Assembly: GCF_012641395.1 (NCBI RefSeq)
Contig: NZ_JABAIH010000006.1
Location: 124,001 to 188,000, forward strand
Direction: 5' to 3'
Length of the DNA stretch: 64,000 nt
DNA from: Rhizobium sp. P32RR-XVIII
Lineage (GTDB): Bacteria > Pseudomonadota > Alphaproteobacteria > Rhizobiales > Rhizobiaceae
The notes under the pieces were generated by a model, which saw nothing but the letters and a program-made list of their open reading frames with translations, had not been told where the DNA came from and did not search any database. A program made the translations under genes and the position numbers. Shown piece after piece: positions 17,872 through 27,124 of the stretch. The number at the start of each line of letters is the position of its first letter. Position 1 is the first letter of the stretch.

Positions 17872-18213
17872 ATGCTACTCATCTACTGCCCATACTGTCA
17901 GGAAGAGCGCTCCGAGCTCGAATTCCGTGGCGCCGGCGACGCGCACATAGCGCGACCCCAGAATATCGCCTCGATTTCCGACGAGGAGTTCGAAGAGTAT
18001 TTCTTCCTGCGCGACAATCCGAAGGGACTCATCTTCGAACGCTGGCGGCACATGCACGGCTGTGGGCGCTTCTTCAATGCAGCGCGCGACACCGTCAGCG
18101 ACAAGTTCATCATGACGTACAAAGCCGGCGAGCCGAAACCTCATATAGGAGCAGCCAGCGTTCCGCACATTCCCGTCGAAACCTACGAAGCGCTGGAAGG
18201 AGAGGCGAAATGA
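17872..18213 (+). CDS. soxD: Sarcosine oxidase subunit delta
   Basis: A 113-residue zinc-binding subunit. The ligands are visible: Cys6 and Cys9 in YCPYC, then His60/His62 and Cys64 in RHMHGCGRFF. The delta subunit stabilises the alpha-beta core of the tetramer. It begins 13 bp after soxB, and its stop overlaps the soxA start by 4 bp (ATGA at 18210). Confidence 0.95.
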   Translation: MLLIYCPYCQEERSELEFRGAGDAHIARPQNIASISDEEFEEYFFLRDNPKGLIFERWRHMHGCGRFFNAARDTVSDKFIMTYKAGEPKPHIGAASVPHIPVETYEALEGEAK

Positions 18214-21203
18214 GCGGCGCGAACCGAATTGCGGGCAAGGGGCGCCTGACGCCCGCCAGAACCGCCCGCTTCACCTTCGACGGCAAGAGCTACACGGCGC
18301 TCGAAGGCGATACCGTCGCCTCGGCGCTGATTGCGAACGGCGTGCATCTTGTCGGTCGTTCCTTCAAGTATCACCGGCCGCGCGGCATCCTTTCGGCGGG
18401 CGCAGAAGAGCCGAACGCTCTGATCGACGTCGCGCGCGACAGTGCCCGCAAGCAGCCGAACGTACGCGCCACGGTTCAGGAAGTCTTCGACGGCATGACC
18501 GTCAAATCGCAGAACCGTTTCCCGTCGCTCGCCTTCGATATCGGCGGCATCAACGATGCGTTCTCGCCGTTCTTCGCGGCCGGCTTCTACTACAAGACCT
18601 TCATGTGGCCGAAGGGCGCCTGGATGCGTCTTTACGAGCCGATGATCCGCCGGGCAGCCGGCCTTGGCGTCGCACCAACGGAAGACGATCCGGATCATTA
18701 TGCAAGCCGGTTTGCGCATTGCGACGTGCTTGTGGCCGGTGCGGGCGTTGCCGGTCTTTCCGCCGCCCTTGCTGCAGCTGAGGCGGGTGCCAAGGTCATT
18801 ATCTGCGAAGAGCAGGCAGAAGTCGGTGGAGCGCTGCGATTCGACAGCGGTGTGAAGATCGACGGCATGGATGGCTATGCCTGGGCGCAGCGGACAGCGG
18901 CGAAGCTGAAGGCGATGAAGAATGTGCAGCTTCTGACCCGCACGACCGCTTTCGGCTACTACAACCACAATTTCATCGGTCTTGCCGAGCGCGTGACCGA
19001 CCACATCGCCCGGCCCGCCCGCGATCTCCCGCGCGAGCGTCTGTGGCAGGTCCGCGCCAAGCGGGTGGTCCTCGCAGGCGGCGCGATCGAGCGGCACATG
19101 GTGTTCCCGAACAATGACCGTCCGGGTATCATGCTTGCTTCGGCGGCCCGCATGTATCTGAACCATTACGGCGTCGCCGTTGGGACCAAGGTCGGTGTTT
19201 ATACCGCCCATGACTCGGCCTACGAGGCTGCCTTCGATCTGAAGCGTGCCGGCGTGGCAATTGCTGCGATCGTCGATTGCCGCCAGACTCCGGGTGCTGC
19301 GGTTCTGGCCGAAGCGCGCTCACTCGGCATCGACGTGCTGACCGGACAATCCGTCATCAACACCTCGGGCAAACTGCGCGTCTCCTCGATGACTGTCGCG
19401 CGCAATGGCGGCGGCTCACCGCGCAAGATCGCAATCGACGCGCTGCTGGTTTCGGCCGGCTGGACGCCGTCGGTGCATCTGTTCTCGCAGTCGCGCGGCA
19501 AGGTGAAATTCGAGCCGGAAACGCAGCGCTTCCTGCCCGGAACCTACGCGCAGGATTGCCTCTCCGTGGGTGCCTGCAATGGCACGGACGATCTGCAGCA
19601 GACCATTGAAGAGTCCCTGGCAGCCGGTGAACTGATGGCGCAGGCCGTCGGCAAATCGGGCGGCGGCAAGATCAGCATCTCGGCTGAGCAGACCTACGAC
19701 TGGACGGGCGGCATGATCGGTGCTGCCGAAGGAGCCGGACCGGAAACAAGCGCCAAGGCATTCATCGACTTCCAGCACGATGTCTGCGCCAAGGATATCC
19801 GTCTTGCGGTCCGCGAAGGCATGCATTCGATCGAGCACATCAAGCGCTTCACGACCAACGGCATGGCCTCCGACCAGGGCAAGCTTTCCAACATGCACGG
19901 TCTTGCGATCGCTGCGGAGATGCTTGGCAAGGAAATCCCGCAGGTTGGCCTCACGACCTTCCGTGCGCCCTATACCCCCGTCACCTACGGCACGCTGATC
20001 AGCCATTCGCGCGGCGAACTCTTCGATCCTGCCCGCAAGACGCCGATGCACCAGTGGGAAGAAGAGCACGGCGCCGTGTTCGAGGATGTCGGCAACTGGA
20101 AGCGCGCATGGTTCTATCCGCGCGCTGGCGAGACGATGCATCAGGCCGTCGCCCGCGAATGCAAGACGGCTCGCGAAGTCGCGGGCGTCTTCGATGCCTC
20201 GACGCTCGGCAAGATCGAGGTCGTCGGTCCGGATGCGGCCGAGTTCATGAACCTGATGTACACCAATGCCTGGGACACGCTGAAGCCGGGCAAGTGCCGC
20301 TACGGCATCATGACGCGCGAAGATGGCTTCATCTATGACGACGGCGTCGTCGGGCGGCTCGCCGACGATCGGTTCCATGTGACGACGACAACGGGCGGTG
20401 CGCCGCGCGTTCTCAACCACATGGAAGACTACCTCCAAACGGAATTCCCGCATCTCAAGGTGTGGCTGACATCGGCCACTGAGCAATGGGCGGTCATCGC
20501 CGTCCAAGGCCCGAAGGCGCGTGAGATCGTTGCACCGCTGGTCGAAGGGCTCGATATTTCGAACGAGGCTTTCCCGCATATGAGCGTTGCCGAGTGCAAG
20601 GTCATGGGCGTGCCGGCCCGTCTCTTCCGCGTGTCGTTTACCGGCGAAGTCGGCTTTGAAATCAACGTTCCGGCGGACTACGGCCAGTCGGTCCTGGAAG
20701 CCGTCTGGGCGAATGCAGAGCCACTCGGCGCCTGCGCCTACGGTACGGAGACGATGCACGTGCTTCGCGCCGAGAAGGGCTATATCATCGTCGGACAGGA
20801 TACGGACGGTACCGTGATGCCGGATGATGCCGGTCTTTCCTGGGCTGTCTCCAAGAAAAAGGCGGATTTCGTCGGCATTCGCGGGCTGAAGCGGCCGGAC
20901 CTCGTGAAGGAAGGCCGCAAGCAGCTCGTCGGCCTCGTCACCAAGGATCCGAAGCTGGTTCTGGAAGAAGGCGCACAGATCGTCGCCAATCCGAACGAAC
21001 CGAAGCCGATGACGATGCTCGGCCATGTGACCTCGTCCTATTGGTCGGAAAACCTCGGCAAGTCGATCGCGTTTGCGCTGGTCGCCGGCGGTCGCGCGCG
21101 CATGGGCGAGACCCTCTATGTGCCGATGCCGGACCAGACGATCGCCGTCGAGGTGACGGACATGGTGTTCTTTGACAAGGAAGGAGGCCGGATCAATGGT
21201 TGA
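18210..21203 (+). CDS. soxA: Sarcosine oxidase subunit alpha
   Basis: A 997-residue subunit with three parts: an N-terminal 2Fe-2S-ferredoxin-like domain (GDTVASALIANGV, FKYHRPRGI), a nucleotide-binding domain (VLVAGAGVAGLSAALAAAEAG near residue 175), and a C-terminal GcvT/aminomethyltransferase domain from about residue 600 that binds tetrahydrofolate and captures the one-carbon unit. It overlaps soxD upstream and soxG downstream, so all four subunits are translationally coupled. Confidence 0.95.
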   Translation: MSGANRIAGKGRLTPARTARFTFDGKSYTALEGDTVASALIANGVHLVGRSFKYHRPRGILSAGAEEPNALIDVARDSARKQPNVRATVQEVFDGMTVKSQNRFPSLAFDIGGINDAFSPFFAAGFYYKTFMWPKGAWMRLYEPMIRRAAGLGVAPTEDDPDHYASRFAHCDVLVAGAGVAGLSAALAAAEAGAKVIICEEQAEVGGALRFDSGVKIDGMDGYAWAQRTAAKLKAMKNVQLLTRTTAFGYYNHNFIGLAERVTDHIARPARDLPRERLWQVRAKRVVLAGGAIERHMVFPNNDRPGIMLASAARMYLNHYGVAVGTKVGVYTAHDSAYEAAFDLKRAGVAIAAIVDCRQTPGAAVLAEARSLGIDVLTGQSVINTSGKLRVSSMTVARNGGGSPRKIAIDALLVSAGWTPSVHLFSQSRGKVKFEPETQRFLPGTYAQDCLSVGACNGTDDLQQTIEESLAAGELMAQAVGKSGGGKISISAEQTYDWTGGMIGAAEGAGPETSAKAFIDFQHDVCAKDIRLAVREGMHSIEHIKRFTTNGMASDQGKLSNMHGLAIAAEMLGKEIPQVGLTTFRAPYTPVTYGTLISHSRGELFDPARKTPMHQWEEEHGAVFEDVGNWKRAWFYPRAGETMHQAVARECKTAREVAGVFDASTLGKIEVVGPDAAEFMNLMYTNAWDTLKPGKCRYGIMTREDGFIYDDGVVGRLADDRFHVTTTTGGAPRVLNHMEDYLQTEFPHLKVWLTSATEQWAVIAVQGPKAREIVAPLVEGLDISNEAFPHMSVAECKVMGVPARLFRVSFTGEVGFEINVPADYGQSVLEAVWANAEPLGACAYGTETMHVLRAEKGYIIVGQDTDGTVMPDDAGLSWAVSKKKADFVGIRGLKRPDLVKEGRKQLVGLVTKDPKLVLEEGAQIVANPNEPKPMTMLGHVTSSYWSENLGKSIAFALVAGGRARMGETLYVPMPDQTIAVEVTDMVFFDKEGGRING

Positions 21204-21744
21204 TATGGCAATTCGCAAGTCCGCTCTTTCCAGTCGCCAGGGCGGTTCGGCAACCGTTCGCCTGAGACCAGCGGCCGCGGCGACGCGCGTTGCGCTTCGG
21301 GCACCGCAGGAGTCGCTTGCCGGACTTTCCTCCGCACTCGGCGTCACCATTCCCAATGCGCCGAAGACATCCGGCCGCAAGGAGTGGCGCTCGGCCCTCT
21401 GGCTTGGTCCGGATGAATGGCTGGTGATTGACGAAAGCGGTGCAGACCTGATGGCGAGCCTCGCCAACGCAGGCGTGCTGCATTCTGCCACGGATGTCTC
21501 GCATCGCAACGTCGCCATCAATGTTTCAGGCCCGGGCGCCGAGGCGACGCTTTCTGCGGGCTGCCCTCAGGACCTGTCGATAAACGCCTTTCCAGTCGGC
21601 GCATGCTCGCGCACGCTGTTCGGCAAGGCGGAAGTCGTGATCTTCCGTACCGATGATGATCTGTTCCGGGTCGAATGCTGGCGATCGTTTTCCGACTACG
21701 TCTTCGGCCTGCTGGCCGAGGCGGCGGAAGACGCGGCGCACTAA
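21196..21744 (+). CDS. soxG: Sarcosine oxidase subunit gamma
   Basis: A 182-residue subunit of the GcvT-like fold without the folate site, typical of SoxG (KEWRSALWLGPDEWLV, TDVSHRNVAINVSGPGAE, VECWRSFSDYVFGLL). It starts inside the end of soxA at the ATG at 21196, preceded by AAGGAGGCC, and overlaps it by 8 bp. A GC-rich hairpin follows at 21754-21775. Confidence 0.93.
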   Translation: MVDMAIRKSALSSRQGGSATVRLRPAAAATRVALRAPQESLAGLSSALGVTIPNAPKTSGRKEWRSALWLGPDEWLVIDESGADLMASLANAGVLHSATDVSHRNVAINVSGPGAEATLSAGCPQDLSINAFPVGACSRTLFGKAEVVIFRTDDDLFRVECWRSFSDYVFGLLAEAAEDAAH

Positions 21745-21753
21745 AGTGTTATT

Positions 21754-21775
21754 GCCGCCGGCTTGCGCCGGCGGC
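21754..21775 (+). other. Strong hairpin between soxG and the alcohol dehydrogenase
   Basis: GCCGCCGGC (21754-21762) and GCCGGCGGC (21767-21775) pair perfectly around TTGC. No U-run follows (TAAGCTCTTCC), so it is not a clean terminator. It may protect the sox mRNA end or reduce read-through into the next gene 32 bp away. Confidence 0.5.
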
Positions 21776-21807
21776 TAAGCTCTTCCGATAGGCTTTGGGA
21801 GGAGCGA

Positions 21808-22935
21808 ATGAAGATACGTGCGGCAGTGCTGCGGCAATCACCGGTTTCGGCGCCATTTGCCGCCAGCCGACCGCTTTCTATAGAAGAACTGGATCTGCAG
21901 CCGCCCGGACGCGAGGAGATTCTCGTCCGCATCGGCGCCGCGGGGCTCTGCCATTCCGATCTCTCCGTCATCAATGGCGACCGGCCGCGGCCGGTGCCGA
22001 TGGCGCTCGGGCATGAAGCTGCCGGTACCGTCGAGGCTGTCGGTGACGGTGTCGCTGATCTTGTTCCGGGTGACCGGGTGGTCATGAGTTTCATGCCGAG
22101 CTGCGGCCACTGCCTTCCGTGTGCGGAGGGTCGTCCTGCGCTTTGTGTTCCGGGCGCGGAGGCCAACGGCAGGGGAACGCTTCTTTCCGGCGCGCGGCGG
22201 CTCGCATGCGAGGAGGTGCCGGTCAATCATCATCTCGGCGTCTCCGGCTTCGCCACGCATGCGGTCGTTTCCCGCCATTCGGCGATCAAGATCGACGCTG
22301 GCCTGCCGCTGACCGAGGCTGCGCTTTTTGGATGCGCCGTGCTGACCGGAGTGGGCGCTGTCGTCAATACCTGCAAGGTGCAAGCGGGACAGACCGTTGC
22401 CGTTGTCGGTCTTGGTGGCATCGGGCTTGCCGCCGTGCTCGGTGCGCTGGCGGCCGGTGCCGAGCGCGTTGTCGCCGTCGATCTCGCGCCGGGCAAGTTG
22501 CAAACGGCACTCGCGCTTGGCGCGACGGATGCATTCCTTGCTGGCGATGCGGATATCGTGGAGCAGATTCGCGAGGCAACCGGTGGCGGCGTCGACCATG
22601 CGCTGGAGATGGCAGGCTCCGTCAAGGCGTTCGAGCTCGCCTACCGGATCACACGGCGGGGTGGAACCACGGCAACGGCCGGTCTCGCCAATCCGTCCAG
22701 CCAGATTTCCATACCGGCGGTCAGCCTGGTCGCCGAAGAGCGCCGCGTGCTCGGAAGCTACCTCGGCGGATGTGTGCCGAGCCGCGATATTCCGCGATAC
22801 ATAGGACTATACCGGCGCGGCCGGCTGCCGGTGGACAGACTGCTTTCCTCGACAGGTCCACTGGAAGAGATCAACGACGCCTTCGACCTGCTGCATGAAG
22901 GCAAGGTCATCCGGCATGTCATCGATTTCGGCTGA
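21808..22935 (+). CDS. Zinc-dependent alcohol dehydrogenase
   Basis: A 375-residue medium-chain dehydrogenase. The catalytic-zinc region has CHSDLSV and GHEAAGTVEAVG (near residue 69), the structural zinc is held by the four-cysteine loop starting SCGHCLPC near residue 98, and the NAD-binding motif is VGLGGIGLAAVLG. The layout is that of class III/aryl-alcohol dehydrogenases. Its position after soxBDAG suggests oxidation of an aldehyde or alcohol from methylated-amine breakdown, perhaps formaldehyde, but that is inferred from context only. The start at 21808 has GGGAGGAG upstream. Confidence 0.88.
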   Translation: MKIRAAVLRQSPVSAPFAASRPLSIEELDLQPPGREEILVRIGAAGLCHSDLSVINGDRPRPVPMALGHEAAGTVEAVGDGVADLVPGDRVVMSFMPSCGHCLPCAEGRPALCVPGAEANGRGTLLSGARRLACEEVPVNHHLGVSGFATHAVVSRHSAIKIDAGLPLTEAALFGCAVLTGVGAVVNTCKVQAGQTVAVVGLGGIGLAAVLGALAAGAERVVAVDLAPGKLQTALALGATDAFLAGDADIVEQIREATGGGVDHALEMAGSVKAFELAYRITRRGGTTATAGLANPSSQISIPAVSLVAEERRVLGSYLGGCVPSRDIPRYIGLYRRGRLPVDRLLSSTGPLEEINDAFDLLHEGKVIRHVIDFG

Positions 22936-22938
22936 GGT

Positions 22939-23424
22939 TCAGACGTCCGGCCGGTCCTTGGGATCGAATTGCGCGATTGTGATCCAGTTCGCGGTGAGCG
23001 CGGGCTTCTTCTCGTTCTCGATTTCGATCGAGACCTCGTAGGTGGTCATCAGCATGTTGGCGCCACGGAAGCGGGCGTCGGCCAGTACGAAATGGCCACG
23101 GACGCGGGTGCCGGATTTGACTGGCGTCATGAAGCGGACCTTATCGAACCCGTAATTGATGCCCATCGTCTGCTCGCGAATTTTGGGAAGGGCATTGTAA
23201 TTCATCGCCGAAAGCAGCGAGAGCGTCAGGAATCCATGGGCGATCGTACCGCCGAAGGAGCTTTCGGCAGCGGCGCGGACGGGGTCGGTATGGATGAACT
23301 GGTGGTCGTTGGTGGCATGAGCAAAGGCGTCGATCATTGCCTGGTCGACAAGAATCCAATCCGAAAGTCCCGTCTTCGTGCCAATGAACCCACGGATTTC
23401 CGCGAGTGAAAGTTCCCTGACCAT
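22939..23424 (-). CDS. MaoC-like dehydratase
   Basis: A 161-residue hot-dog-fold hydratase. The signature of R-specific enoyl-CoA hydratases is present: DAFAHATNDHQFIHTDP (catalytic Asp and His) followed by FGGTIAHGFLTLSL. Such enzymes hydrate enoyl-CoA to R-3-hydroxyacyl-CoA, feeding beta-oxidation or PHB synthesis. It lies 87 bp after glgX on the same strand and converges with the alcohol dehydrogenase, with a 3-bp gap between stops. Whether it shares the glycogen transcript is unclear, because no strong terminator separates them. Confidence 0.88.
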   Translation of the reverse strand: MVRELSLAEIRGFIGTKTGLSDWILVDQAMIDAFAHATNDHQFIHTDPVRAAAESSFGGTIAHGFLTLSLLSAMNYNALPKIREQTMGINYGFDKVRFMTPVKSGTRVRGHFVLADARFRGANMLMTTYEVSIEIENEKKPALTANWITIAQFDPKDRPDV

Positions 23425-23511
23425 TGATTCCTCATGAGAAAGCGGCTGCGCAAGCCTTACAATGGGATTGTGACGATTGCGACAAGGAATTGCGGGCTGG
23501 AGCCCGGCGAA

Positions 23512-25482
23512 TCAACTTTCGAGATAGAAAGCGACCGAGCGGCGCGGCACGATGGCCGAGCGCGCGGACTTCTTCGGCGCATCGGGGGCGAGAAGCCGCC
23601 ATGAGGACGGACCGGGCAACGCAAAGATTTCCTCGCCACCCGAGCGATTGAAAAGAACGGCCAGCCGTGCGGCATTGCTGCTTTGACCGTCGCGTGTCGA
23701 AAGCACCATTCCGAGCGTGGAAAAGTTCGGCGTCTCCCACTCCTGGACGCTCATCGGCTGGCCGGAGGGCGATATCCACTCGACATCGCCGTTGCCGGAG
23801 AGGAAGTCCAACTCGGTGAAGACGGAGAAGCGCTTGCGCAGGCCGGAAATGAATGCGGTGTGGGCGATGAGTTCGTCATCGAGCGCCGCCCAGTCGACCC
23901 AGGTAATCTCATTGTCCTGGCAGTAAGCGTTGTTGTTGCCTCGCTGGGTGCGGGCGGCTTCGTCGCCCGCCGTCAGCATGATACTGCCTCGGCTGGCAAA
24001 GAGCGTGGAAAGCAGCGCCTTCAAGTCGTCGCGGCGCCTGCGGATGATATCGGGGTAGCGGGTTTCACCCTCGACGCTGTTGTTCCACGAGTGGTTTTCG
24101 TTGTGGCCGTCCCGGTTTTCCTCGCCATTCGCCTCGTTGTGTTTGCCACTGTATGAGACGAGATCCTTTAGAGTGAAACCGTCGTGAGCGGCGAGGAAGT
24201 TGACGCTGCGGGTCGCCACTCCGCCGTTGCGGGAGAAGATGTCGGAAGAGCCGGCAAGCGCGGTGGCAAGCGGGCCGGTCTTCCAATCGTCCCCGCGCCA
24301 ATAGCAGCGCACATCGTCGCGCACACGGTCATTCCATTCCAGGAAGGGTCCGGGAAAGTTGCCGAGCTGATAGCCGCCCGGGCCTATATCCCAGGGTTCT
24401 GCGATCATGACGCGGTCGGCGAGTACCTCATCTTTCAGCATCGCTGCAAGCGTCTCGCCATGGGGCTCGAAGCCATTTCCCGTGCGGCCGAGAACCGTCG
24501 CCAGATCAAAGCGGAAGCCGTCCACTCCGGCCCCAAGCACAAAATGGCGCAGGCTGTCGATGATGAGCTGGCGGATATAGGGATGATCGCAGGCGACCGT
24601 GTTGCCCGTCCCGGTGTCGTTGACGAGTTCGCCCGAGCGGCCGGGGAGGTGGCGGTAGAACGAGAGATTGTCGAGGCCGCGCAGCGAGAGCGTCGCGCCG
24701 TAGCGATCGCTCTCTCCAGTGTGGTTGAAGACGAGGTCGAGGATGACGCCGATGCCTGCAGCACGAAGCGCAGCCACCGTGTCCCGCAGTTCAGCCATGC
24801 CGCCCGGGACGACGCGCGGATCGAGCGCCATGAACGCAACGGGATTGTAGCCCCAGCTGTTCGTCAGCCCGAGCTGCGGCAGGTGACGCTCGTCGATCCA
24901 GGCGACGATCGGCATCAGTTCGACGGCGTCGACGCCGATGCGCTTGAGGTGGGCGATCACCGAGGGATGGGCAAGCGCGGCGACCGTGCCACGCTGCGCC
25001 TCGGGCACGTCCGGATGGAGGATCGTGAACGGCCTGACGCCGACTTCATAGATAAAGCCGCCCGGCTTGAAGAGCGGCGCCTCCGGCGTCACTGTCTTGT
25101 CGCGGGTGACGATCGCCTTGGGCACCAGGCTCCGCGTGTCTTCGCCGAAGGCCCCGAGACGCGGATCGTGGAGGAAAGGGCGGTCCAGCTTCTTGGCATA
25201 TGGGTCCACCAGGAGCTTGGACCGATCGAACCAGAGGCCATTGTCCGGATCATAGATGCCATCGGCCCGAAGGCCGTAACGGGCACCTTCTTTCAAACCG
25301 TCGACGAAGAGACGGTGTACAGGACCGTCTTCACGCGCCATCGGCAGCCGTGCGAGTTCCTTGTCACCGCTTTCATCGAAGAGGCAGAGCTGGATCTCGG
25401 CGGCGTTTCGCGACCAGACGGTGAATTCGACGCCGCTTTCGAATGTGATCGCGCCGCCCTGGATCCCGGTGACTGCCCGCAT
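23512..25482 (-). CDS. glgX: Glycogen debranching enzyme GlgX
   Basis: A 656-residue GH13 isoamylase-type enzyme with an N-terminal carbohydrate-binding module (about 1-130). The catalytic barrel shows GVILDLVFNHTGES, GFRFDLATVL (nucleophile Asp), MIAEPWDIGPGGYQLG (acid Glu) and FLAAHDGFTLKDLVSY. It removes short branches from glycogen already trimmed by phosphorylase. It is the last gene of the glg operon, starting 5 bp after the pgm stop. Confidence 0.95.
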   Translation of the reverse strand: MRAVTGIQGGAITFESGVEFTVWSRNAAEIQLCLFDESGDKELARLPMAREDGPVHRLFVDGLKEGARYGLRADGIYDPDNGLWFDRSKLLVDPYAKKLDRPFLHDPRLGAFGEDTRSLVPKAIVTRDKTVTPEAPLFKPGGFIYEVGVRPFTILHPDVPEAQRGTVAALAHPSVIAHLKRIGVDAVELMPIVAWIDERHLPQLGLTNSWGYNPVAFMALDPRVVPGGMAELRDTVAALRAAGIGVILDLVFNHTGESDRYGATLSLRGLDNLSFYRHLPGRSGELVNDTGTGNTVACDHPYIRQLIIDSLRHFVLGAGVDGFRFDLATVLGRTGNGFEPHGETLAAMLKDEVLADRVMIAEPWDIGPGGYQLGNFPGPFLEWNDRVRDDVRCYWRGDDWKTGPLATALAGSSDIFSRNGGVATRSVNFLAAHDGFTLKDLVSYSGKHNEANGEENRDGHNENHSWNNSVEGETRYPDIIRRRRDDLKALLSTLFASRGSIMLTAGDEAARTQRGNNNAYCQDNEITWVDWAALDDELIAHTAFISGLRKRFSVFTELDFLSGNGDVEWISPSGQPMSVQEWETPNFSTLGMVLSTRDGQSSNAARLAVLFNRSGGEEIFALPGPSSWRLLAPDAPKKSARSAIVPRRSVAFYLES

Positions 25483-25487
25483 ACGTG

Positions 25488-27119
25488 TCAGGTGATCACG
25501 GAAGGCGCATCGCGGCCGGTGCGCCGGCGGATGTCTGCGATGCTTTCCGCTGCGGCGATCAGGTCGGCGAGCGCCTCTTGTGTCTCGATATTGTGCTGTG
25601 CCGAATCCGGCTCGTAGCGCTCGAGATAAACGCGCAACGTCGCGCCTGTCGTTCCGGTGCCGGAGAGGCGGAACACAACGCGCGAGCCGCCACCGAAGAG
25701 GATGCGGATGCCTTGATGTTCGCTGACCGACCCGTCGACCGGATCGTGATAGGCGAAATCGTCAGCCTTCTCGATGGTCAGGCCGCCGAACGTCTTGCCG
25801 GGGAGCGAGGCGAGCTGGTCGCGCAGGTTCTGGATCAGGCCGTTTGCCGCGTCAGTGTCGAGGCCTTCGTAGTCATGGCGCGAATAGTAGTTGCGGCCGT
25901 AGGTCTGCCAATGCTGCGTAACGACGTCCTGGACGCTTTCGCCGCGCACCGCAAGGATGTTCAACCAGAGGAGCACGGCCCAGAGGCCGTCCTTCTCGCG
26001 GACATGATTGGAGCCGGTACCGGCGCTTTCCTCACCGCAGATCGTTGCCATGCCGGCATCGAGCAGGTTGCCGAAGAATTTCCAGCCGGTCGGCGTTTCG
26101 TACATTCCGATGCCACGTTTTTCCGCAACGCGGTCGGCAGCGCCACTCGTCGGCATCGAGCGGGCGATGCCTGCGAGGCCGCCGGAATATCCAGGTGCGA
26201 GATTGGCATTGGCCGCGAGGATCGCGAGGCTGTCGGATGGCGTGACGAAGATGTCGCGGCCAATGATGAGGTTGCGGTCGCCGTCGCCGTCCGATGCGGC
26301 GCCGAAATCGGGCGCATCGTCGCCCATCATCTCATCATAGAGTTCCTTGCAGTGGACGGGGTTCGGATCAGGGTGATGGCCCCCGAAATCCGGCAGCGGC
26401 ATGAAGTTGCGCACCGAGCCGAGCGGCGCTCCGAGGCGGTTTTCGAAGATCTCCTTGGCATAGGGGCCGGTCACGGCACTCATTGCATCGAAGGCGATGC
26501 GGAAGCCGAGGTTGATCAAATTGCGGATGGCGCCGAAATCGAAGAGTTCTTCCATCAGCGCCGTGTAGTCTTCGACGGAATCGATGACCGAAAGTATCAT
26601 GCCACCCGGCAACTCTTCCTTGCCAATGCGATCGAGGTTCACGTCCGGGAAATCAGCGATCTTGTAGCTATTGATCGCCTTGGTGCGGGCATAGATCGCG
26701 TCGGTGATCTTTTCCGGTGCGGGACCGCCGTTGTTGACGTTGTATTTGATGCCGAAATCTTCTGTCGGGCCGCCAGGATTGTGGCTGGCGGAGAGGATGA
26801 TGCCGCCGAAGGCCTTGTATTTGCGGATGATGTGCGAGGCCGCCGGAGTAGACAGGATGCCGCCCTTGCCGACCATCACCTTTCCGAAGCCGTTGGCAGC
26901 GGCCATCTTGATAGCCTTCTGGATAACTTCGCGGTTGTAATAGCGTCCGTCGCCGCCGATGACGAGGCACTTGCCCTGGTAGCCTTCCAGCGAGTCGAAG
27001 ATCGACTGAATGAAGTTCTCGGCATAATTCGGCTGCTGGAAGACGGGGACCTTCTTCCTGAGACCGGATGTGCCGGGTTTCTGGTCCTGATAGGGCGTGG
27101 TGGATACAGATTTGATCAT
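25488..27119 (-). CDS. pgm: Phosphoglucomutase
   Basis: A 543-residue alpha-D-phosphohexomutase that interconverts glucose 1-phosphate and glucose 6-phosphate, linking glycogen to central metabolism. The phosphoserine loop is LSASHNPGGPTEDFG and the metal loop is SDGDGDRNLII. The start at 27119 (MIKSVSTTPYQDQKPGTSGLRKK) matches the family; the longer frame to 27188 runs into glgA. It sits between glgA (stop at 27125) and glgX, and the order glgA-pgm-glgX resembles that of Agrobacterium. Confidence 0.95.
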   Translation of the reverse strand: MIKSVSTTPYQDQKPGTSGLRKKVPVFQQPNYAENFIQSIFDSLEGYQGKCLVIGGDGRYYNREVIQKAIKMAAANGFGKVMVGKGGILSTPAASHIIRKYKAFGGIILSASHNPGGPTEDFGIKYNVNNGGPAPEKITDAIYARTKAINSYKIADFPDVNLDRIGKEELPGGMILSVIDSVEDYTALMEELFDFGAIRNLINLGFRIAFDAMSAVTGPYAKEIFENRLGAPLGSVRNFMPLPDFGGHHPDPNPVHCKELYDEMMGDDAPDFGAASDGDGDRNLIIGRDIFVTPSDSLAILAANANLAPGYSGGLAGIARSMPTSGAADRVAEKRGIGMYETPTGWKFFGNLLDAGMATICGEESAGTGSNHVREKDGLWAVLLWLNILAVRGESVQDVVTQHWQTYGRNYYSRHDYEGLDTDAANGLIQNLRDQLASLPGKTFGGLTIEKADDFAYHDPVDGSVSEHQGIRILFGGGSRVVFRLSGTGTTGATLRVYLERYEPDSAQHNIETQEALADLIAAAESIADIRRRTGRDAPSVIT

Positions 27120-27124
27120 TTCTG

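Noticed and set aside
19416..21521. Minus-strand open frame of about 701 codons opposite soxA/soxG
   Set aside because: Same reasoning: the plus strand encodes soxA and soxG with clear domain motifs, and the antisense product is low-complexity and His/Arg-rich.
24184..25617. Plus-strand frame of about 477 codons opposite glgX
   Set aside because: Antisense shadow of glgX, with no motifs.
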